64,000 nucleotides of DNA, from NCBI GenBank assembly GCA_002104895.1, contig MCFG01000252.1, positions 1-64,000 on the forward strand, in the 5' to 3' direction. Below are positions 63,595 to 64,000 of this stretch, one piece after another; positions within the stretch are counted from its first letter, which is position 1; each line of letters starts with the position of its first letter. This DNA comes from Anaeromyces robustus. Its lineage: Eukaryota > Neocallimastigomycota > Neocallimastigomycetes > Neocallimastigales > Neocallimastigaceae. The notes below the pieces were generated by a model that searched no databases, had not been told where the DNA came from, and was given only the letters and a program-made list of their open reading frames with translations. A program made the position numbers and the translations under genes.

Positions 63595-63745
63595 AAAAAA
63601 AAAAAAATAGAATAAATTAAGGAAAGGAAGAAAGAAATGTTATATAAATAATAGTTTTAAATAATTTTATTTTATTTTTATTTATTTCTTTATTTATATA
63701 TAATTTTTCTTTTAGTTTTTTTTTTTTTTAAAAAAAAATACAAAA
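61436..63745. other. Intergenic region with giant pentanucleotide repeat
   Basis: Apart from the (AAAAT)n array listed separately, it holds (TTTA)n at about 62950-63002, AAAATATAAT units at about 63350-63402, and the likely promoter of the receptor copy at 63746, including a T run at about 63563-63590. No exon is supported. Confidence 0.6.
62194..62820. repeat. (AAAAT)n array, about 627 bp
   Basis: About 125 nearly perfect pentanucleotide units with only two visible interruptions (an extra A near 62355 and an A-run near 62723). An inverted counterpart (ATTTT units) lies just beyond it at about 62848-62874. Confidence 0.98.
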
Positions 63746-63912
63746 ATGACATCGCTATCGCAACCTACTTCAACTTTAGCTTCAGTAAATTCAACAGGTA
63801 TAAATAATACTGTTACATCCAGTCCAAAAATAAGGTTATCTAAACTTGAAGATAAAATTTATTTTGGAATAAATATATTTTGTAATTTGTATTTTATTAT
63901 ACCATTAATATG
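63746..63912 (+). CDS. First exon of another 7TM-RGS receptor, cut by window edge
   Basis: ATG at 63746 opens a Ser/Thr-rich N-terminus followed by KIRLSKLEDKIYFGINIFCN and LYFIIPLIW, matching the end of exon 1 of the intact receptor (KLRLSTVEEKVYFGLNIFCF). The exon stops at TG before GTAAGT, the same phase 2 position in the conserved Trp codon. The N-terminus is shorter (about 55 residues against 118). The remaining exons lie outside the window, so whether this copy is intact cannot be judged. Confidence 0.8.
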
Positions 63913-64000
63913 GTAAGTTGTTTTATTTAATTTTAATATATTATACTCTATTTTATTTTATTTTATTTTATTTTTTTATTTATCTATATATTTTAAAAAA

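Overview
This window looks like nuclear DNA of an anaerobic gut fungus (Neocallimastigomycota, the Piromyces/Neocallimastix/Anaeromyces group). The evidence is extreme AT richness, dense AT microsatellites, Asn/Lys/Ile-rich proteins, many short GT-AG introns (donor GTAAG/GTAAAT, acceptor ATATAG/ACAG), and the protein families present: fungal CotH-type proteins, LRR-CotH fusions and 7TM receptors fused to an RGS domain. The assignment is inference from content, because no rRNA or other phylogenetic marker is present. A Dictyostelium-like origin was considered because of the poly-Asn and AT content, but the CotH architecture argues for a fungus.

Layout. 1-4049: AT-rich intergenic DNA. 4050-11577 (+): three-exon gene for a secreted/membrane CotH domain fused to a multi-pass family 2 glycosyltransferase, with a roughly 1150-residue acidic/Asn/Cys-rich insert. 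13977-18369 (+): 14-exon gene for a signal peptide, two Cys-rich cap modules, 11 LRRs (one exon each) and a C-terminal CotH kinase-like domain. 19401-21909 (-): two-exon coiled-coil protein of unknown function. 21910-27250: intergenic DNA with gene relics and a diverged duplication of the left edge. 27751-33444 (+): a decayed to partly intact LRR exon array with three cap modules and no CotH end. 33450-35800: duplicated mobile-element-like DNA. 37408-42523 (-): paralogue of the first CotH-glycosyltransferase, facing it and lacking the giant insert. 42524-49714: repeat-rich intergenic DNA. 49715-52888 (-): 11-exon 7TM receptor with a C-terminal RGS domain. 56580-61435 (+): relics of the same receptor family. 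63746-end (+): first exon of another copy, cut by the window edge.

The genes share a cell-surface theme: CotH proteins, an LRR-CotH protein, a membrane polysaccharide-synthase-like enzyme and receptors with built-in G-protein regulation. Each family is present in several copies at different stages of decay, so the window reads as a site of gene birth and death driven by local tandem and inverted duplication. Exon coordinates were placed by hand from reading frame, splice-site phase and comparison between paralogues. No tRNA, rRNA, CRISPR array or intact transposon was recognised.
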